Part shown: in pieces, positions 6,363 through 6,392 of the stretch | Numbering within the stretch: the stretch's first letter is position 1 | Layout of the letters: each line of letters starts with the position of its first letter | Assembly (NCBI GenBank): GCA_015492395.1 | Contig: WGFD01000032.1 | Location: forward strand, 1-6,392 | Origin: Deltaproteobacteria bacterium | GTDB taxonomy: Bacteria; Desulfobacterota; GWC2-55-46; S146-70 | DNA length: 6,392 bases | Direction of reading: 5' to 3' | Notes under the pieces: generated by a model | Databases searched by the model: none | Seen by the model: only the letters and a program-made list of their open reading frames with translations | What the model was told of the DNA's origin: nothing | Made by a program: the position numbers and the translations under genes

Positions 6363-6392
6363 CTAAAGCCCCGTGGAACCGAACCCCCCCTC

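Overview
The window comes from a Gram-negative bacterial chromosome of moderate G+C content. The evidence is a clpS-clpA-aat gene set, a tRNA gene with encoded CCA, a membrane-bound diguanylate cyclase and two sequences that fit sigma-54 (-24/-12) promoters. A deltaproteobacterial or Nitrospirota-like lineage seems plausible, but nothing here fixes the phylum. All major genes look intact. I see no phage, IS, CRISPR or other mobile element.

Layout. The left half (about 1-3421) is one minus-strand operon read from right to left: clpS, then clpA (4-base stop/start overlap), then a 72-base gap holding a possible 12-codon leader peptide, then aat. A short reading frame after aat runs off the left edge. 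Together these encode the bacterial N-degron (N-end rule) pathway. Aat adds Leu/Phe to proteins with N-terminal Arg/Lys, ClpS recognises the resulting N-degron, and ClpA unfolds the substrate for ClpP. ClpP is not in the window.

The middle holds a plus-strand tRNA-Val(CAC) gene (3563-3637) divergent from clpS. It is followed by about 200 bases of non-coding, inverted-repeat-rich DNA, where the tRNA converges with a minus-strand GGDEF gene (3836-4615). The GGDEF protein has two predicted membrane helices, an intact GGEEF active site and an intact RxxD inhibitory site.

The right end is a plus-strand gene (4929-6362) for an ACT-domain malic enzyme, probably NAD-dependent, which converts malate to pyruvate and CO2.

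The most interesting part is the 313-base region between the divergent GGDEF and malic enzyme genes. Each gene has a GG-N10-GC sigma-54-type promoter with a short leader. A near-perfect 15-base palindrome lies almost midway, about 110-115 bases from each -12 element, where a shared activator (bEBP) site would be expected. This suggests that c-di-GMP synthesis and malate metabolism are co-regulated by one sigma-54 activator that is not encoded here. It is inferred from sequence only.
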